From the NCBI GenBank assembly GCA_007127275.1, contig SKZP01000220.1:1-16825 (forward strand): 16,825 bases of DNA. The letters are read 5' to 3'. The DNA comes from Planctomycetota bacterium. GTDB taxonomy: Bacteria; Planctomycetota; UBA8742; SKZP01. The position numbers were made by a program, and so were the translations under genes. Shown here piece after piece: positions 15,287 through 16,825 of the stretch (positions are counted from its first letter, which is position 1; the number at the start of each line of letters is the position of its first letter). Below the pieces are notes generated by a model. That model had not been told where the DNA came from. It saw nothing but the letters and a program-made list of their open reading frames with translations, and made no database searches.

Positions 15287-16648
15287 TTATTCGCCGCGGC
15301 CAAGCCCGTGCGGGGTTTGCGGGTACTCGTCAATCACGTCGCCATGTTCGCTCACCATCAGGAAGTGCTGGTGCGAGCCGTGCAAGGTGACAATGATGGC
15401 ATGGCGCTTCGAGGCGAAGCGGTTGATGTACCACTCGTCGCTCGAGTTGCCTTCGCGGGTGCCCACCCCCCAAGCACCGTCGCCGAGGTAGATGATGCCG
15501 TCTCCGGAGATCTCTCCGTCACGAATGGGGTGGGTGCGCTTGTAGGTGTGGTCGTGATTCTCGAACGCAACGCGTATGCCGTGGCGCTCGAGCAGCGGCA
15601 CCCAGTGCTCGCGGATGCGCCGCTGCACCCGGCCACCGTAGGAGCGGTGCGACGGATACGCGGCAACGTGGTAGACCGGCAGCACGTGCGGCACATCTTC
15701 CCGCTCGGCGAGCACCTCGGCGAGCCACTCCGTCTGCGCGCCGTCCACCGGGTTCGAGTGGTCGCTGTCGAGGATGACGAGCGAGAGGTAGTCGGCGACG
15801 TCCAGCACGCCGTAGCCGGGCTGGCCGGGGAAGTCGAACAGCGCGTAAAAGTACGGCGCGATGCGTTCGCGAAACTCGTCGGTTTGGACGTAGTCGTCGT
15901 GGCGGTGTAGGTAGCCGCGCCGCACCTCGTGGTTGCCAATGCAGACGACAATGGGCACGACGCGGCCGTCGTCGTCAATCAGCGTGTTCATGATGGCGTC
16001 GAAGAACTCATACCAGCGGCCGACACGGTCGGGCCTGCCGTCGGCGTAGGCGAGGTCGCCGCCCCAGACAATGAAGTCCGGCTCGTATTGCATGGCGACG
16101 CGGTTGGTGCGCTCCATCAAAGACTGCCGGTGGCGTGTGTCGCCGCCAGCGGCGAAGACAAGCGGCTCGGTGTGATTCTCCGCGGGCAGCGTGCGAAACT
16201 TGTACCGGCGTTCGAAGTCCCCGACCCGGAAGCGGTAGCTGCCACCCGGCTCGAGTCCGGTGAGGGTCGTGCGGTAGATGACGCGTGCGCTGTAGGGAAA
16301 GTTGTGCGGGGTGGCCTCTTGCGTGCGCCACTCCTCGGCGCCGACCGGTTTGTAGTGCAGCGTCCGCGAGGTGGCGTCGGGGGCGTGCCAATCCACGGAC
16401 ATGGTCGTCGTCGGGTCACGCCGCCAGGTGAGAAAGAGGCCCAACGGCTCCTGCGCCTCGGTTTCGTCGCCGTTTTCGTTCCCGGTCGCGTCGGTTTCTT
16501 CTTGCTTCGCACCGCGCTCCCCCGCAGCTTCGCTTACGCCGGAGCAGCCTTTCGGTACGAGCACTGCGCCGCCGACGAATCCGAGCAGCAAGAACAATCC
16601 CGCGAATCCGACGAGCGGGCGACGCGTCAACAACATGGACAACGGCAT
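15287..16648 (-). CDS. Purple-acid-phosphatase-like metallophosphoesterase, exported
   Basis: This 453-residue protein has a hydrophobic N-terminal segment (about 12-32, signal or anchor), a polar Glu/Asp-rich linker (36-68), a fibronectin-III-like domain (about 70-155; 'LTGLEPGGSYRFRVGD' is characteristic) and a metallophosphatase domain (about 160-445). The metal-binding blocks are in order: GGDTR (Asp170), GGDLAY (Asp198, Tyr201), GNHE (Asn239, His240), VYH (His327) and ENHDHTYKR (His365, His367). This order, with FN3 in front and a Tyr after the second Asp, matches purple acid phosphatases, which hydrolyse phosphate esters outside the cytoplasm with a two-metal centre. The last block usually reads GHxHxYxR; here Asn replaces Gly. 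Cys35 is preceded by PKG, a poor lipobox, so lipidation is unlikely. GGAG at 16656-16659, 7 nt before the ATG, supports the start. The substrate cannot be predicted. Confidence 0.9.
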   Translation of the reverse strand: MPLSMLLTRRPLVGFAGLFLLLGFVGGAVLVPKGCSGVSEAAGERGAKQEETDATGNENGDETEAQEPLGLFLTWRRDPTTTMSVDWHAPDATSRTLHYKPVGAEEWRTQEATPHNFPYSARVIYRTTLTGLEPGGSYRFRVGDFERRYKFRTLPAENHTEPLVFAAGGDTRHRQSLMERTNRVAMQYEPDFIVWGGDLAYADGRPDRVGRWYEFFDAIMNTLIDDDGRVVPIVVCIGNHEVRRGYLHRHDDYVQTDEFRERIAPYFYALFDFPGQPGYGVLDVADYLSLVILDSDHSNPVDGAQTEWLAEVLAEREDVPHVLPVYHVAAYPSHRSYGGRVQRRIREHWVPLLERHGIRVAFENHDHTYKRTHPIRDGEISGDGIIYLGDGAWGVGTREGNSSDEWYINRFASKRHAIIVTLHGSHQHFLMVSEHGDVIDEYPQTPHGLGRGE

Positions 16649-16775
16649 TTCACATCTCCGTGGCGGGGGTGTCGCTTATACGAGCGTGCAAGCTATACTC
16701 CCACCGCGACCATACCCCTCACGGCTGCCCGACGCGAGACCATTGACTCCAAAACATTTCCCGACGCCCCGAGCG
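16649..16775. promoter_or_regulatory. Probable promoter region of the phosphatase gene
   Basis: This short gap precedes the phosphatase on the minus strand and a possible plus-strand gene at the right edge. On the minus strand, TATAAG- and TATAGC-like hexamers occur near 16675-16697, locally AT-richer than the surroundings, but no well-spaced -35 accompanies them. Treat as the likely promoter zone only. Confidence 0.3.
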
Positions 16776-16825
16776 ATGAGCCTCGCCGTTGAGTACAACC
16801 GAGAGCTGAACACGAATGCGGTTGC
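16776..16825 (+). CDS. Possible start of a gene running off the window
   Basis: ATG at 16776 opens a frame (MSLAVEYNRELNTNAVA) that is still open at the window end. No good ribosome site precedes it (only GAG 5 nt upstream). Seventeen codons are too few to judge a family or even whether it is coding. Confidence 0.25.
   Translation, partial: MSLAVEYNRELNTNAV

Overview
The window is high-GC bacterial DNA holding seven well-supported protein genes, several long non-coding gaps and a few small repeats. No rRNA, tRNA or CRISPR array is visible. The gene style suggests an uncultured Planctomycetota-like bacterium. The main reasons are a very long membrane Ser/Thr kinase with a 'VMDWG' activation motif, a rhomboid protease with an MGIYDRDY start and a DEERDFLNRASRKYR-type tail, and mostly single genes separated by long gaps. 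This is a judgement from protein style, not a phylogeny; other large-genome Gram-negative lineages remain possible.

Layout. (1) 1-2763 (+): 3' part of a fused isobutyryl-CoA-type mutase (IcmF: GTPase chaperone plus mutase), cut by the window edge. (2) 2764-3425: no gene, one REP-like hairpin. (3) 3426-5519 (+): a rhomboid protease followed 39 bp later by an MCE/MlaD-family protein, probably one transcript. (4) 5520-6037: nothing recognised. (5) 6038-6754 (+): a free-standing cobalamin-binding sensor with the CarH signatures W-x9-EH and E-x-H-x-x-G but no DNA-binding domain. (6) 6839-10666 (-): a 1275-residue Ser/Thr kinase convergent with it. (7) 11026-11901 (+): a PhzF-fold protein, divergent from the kinase, whose usual catalytic Glu is replaced by Ala. 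(8) 11902-12466: a cluster of palindromes related to the one at 2990. (9) 12467-14359 (-): a SIR2-like (putative NADase) domain fused to a TPR array with a 40-residue period. (10) 14727-14901: a 175-bp MITE-like element with 26-bp terminal inverted repeats and a possible 3-bp target duplication. (11) 14958-15257 (-): a doubtful small ORF. (12) 15287-16648 (-): a purple-acid-phosphatase-like metallophosphoesterase with an N-terminal membrane segment. (13) A possible gene start at 16776 runs off the right edge.

The genes do not form one pathway. Two are cobalamin proteins (the mutase and the CarH-like sensor). Several act at or outside the membrane (rhomboid, MCE protein, kinase, phosphatase). 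The most accessory-looking part is the SIR2-TPR gene, which sits between the palindrome cluster and the MITE-like element. The best candidates for something undescribed are the sensor-only CarH module, the SIR2-TPR protein, and the triplicated helical module at the kinase N-terminus.
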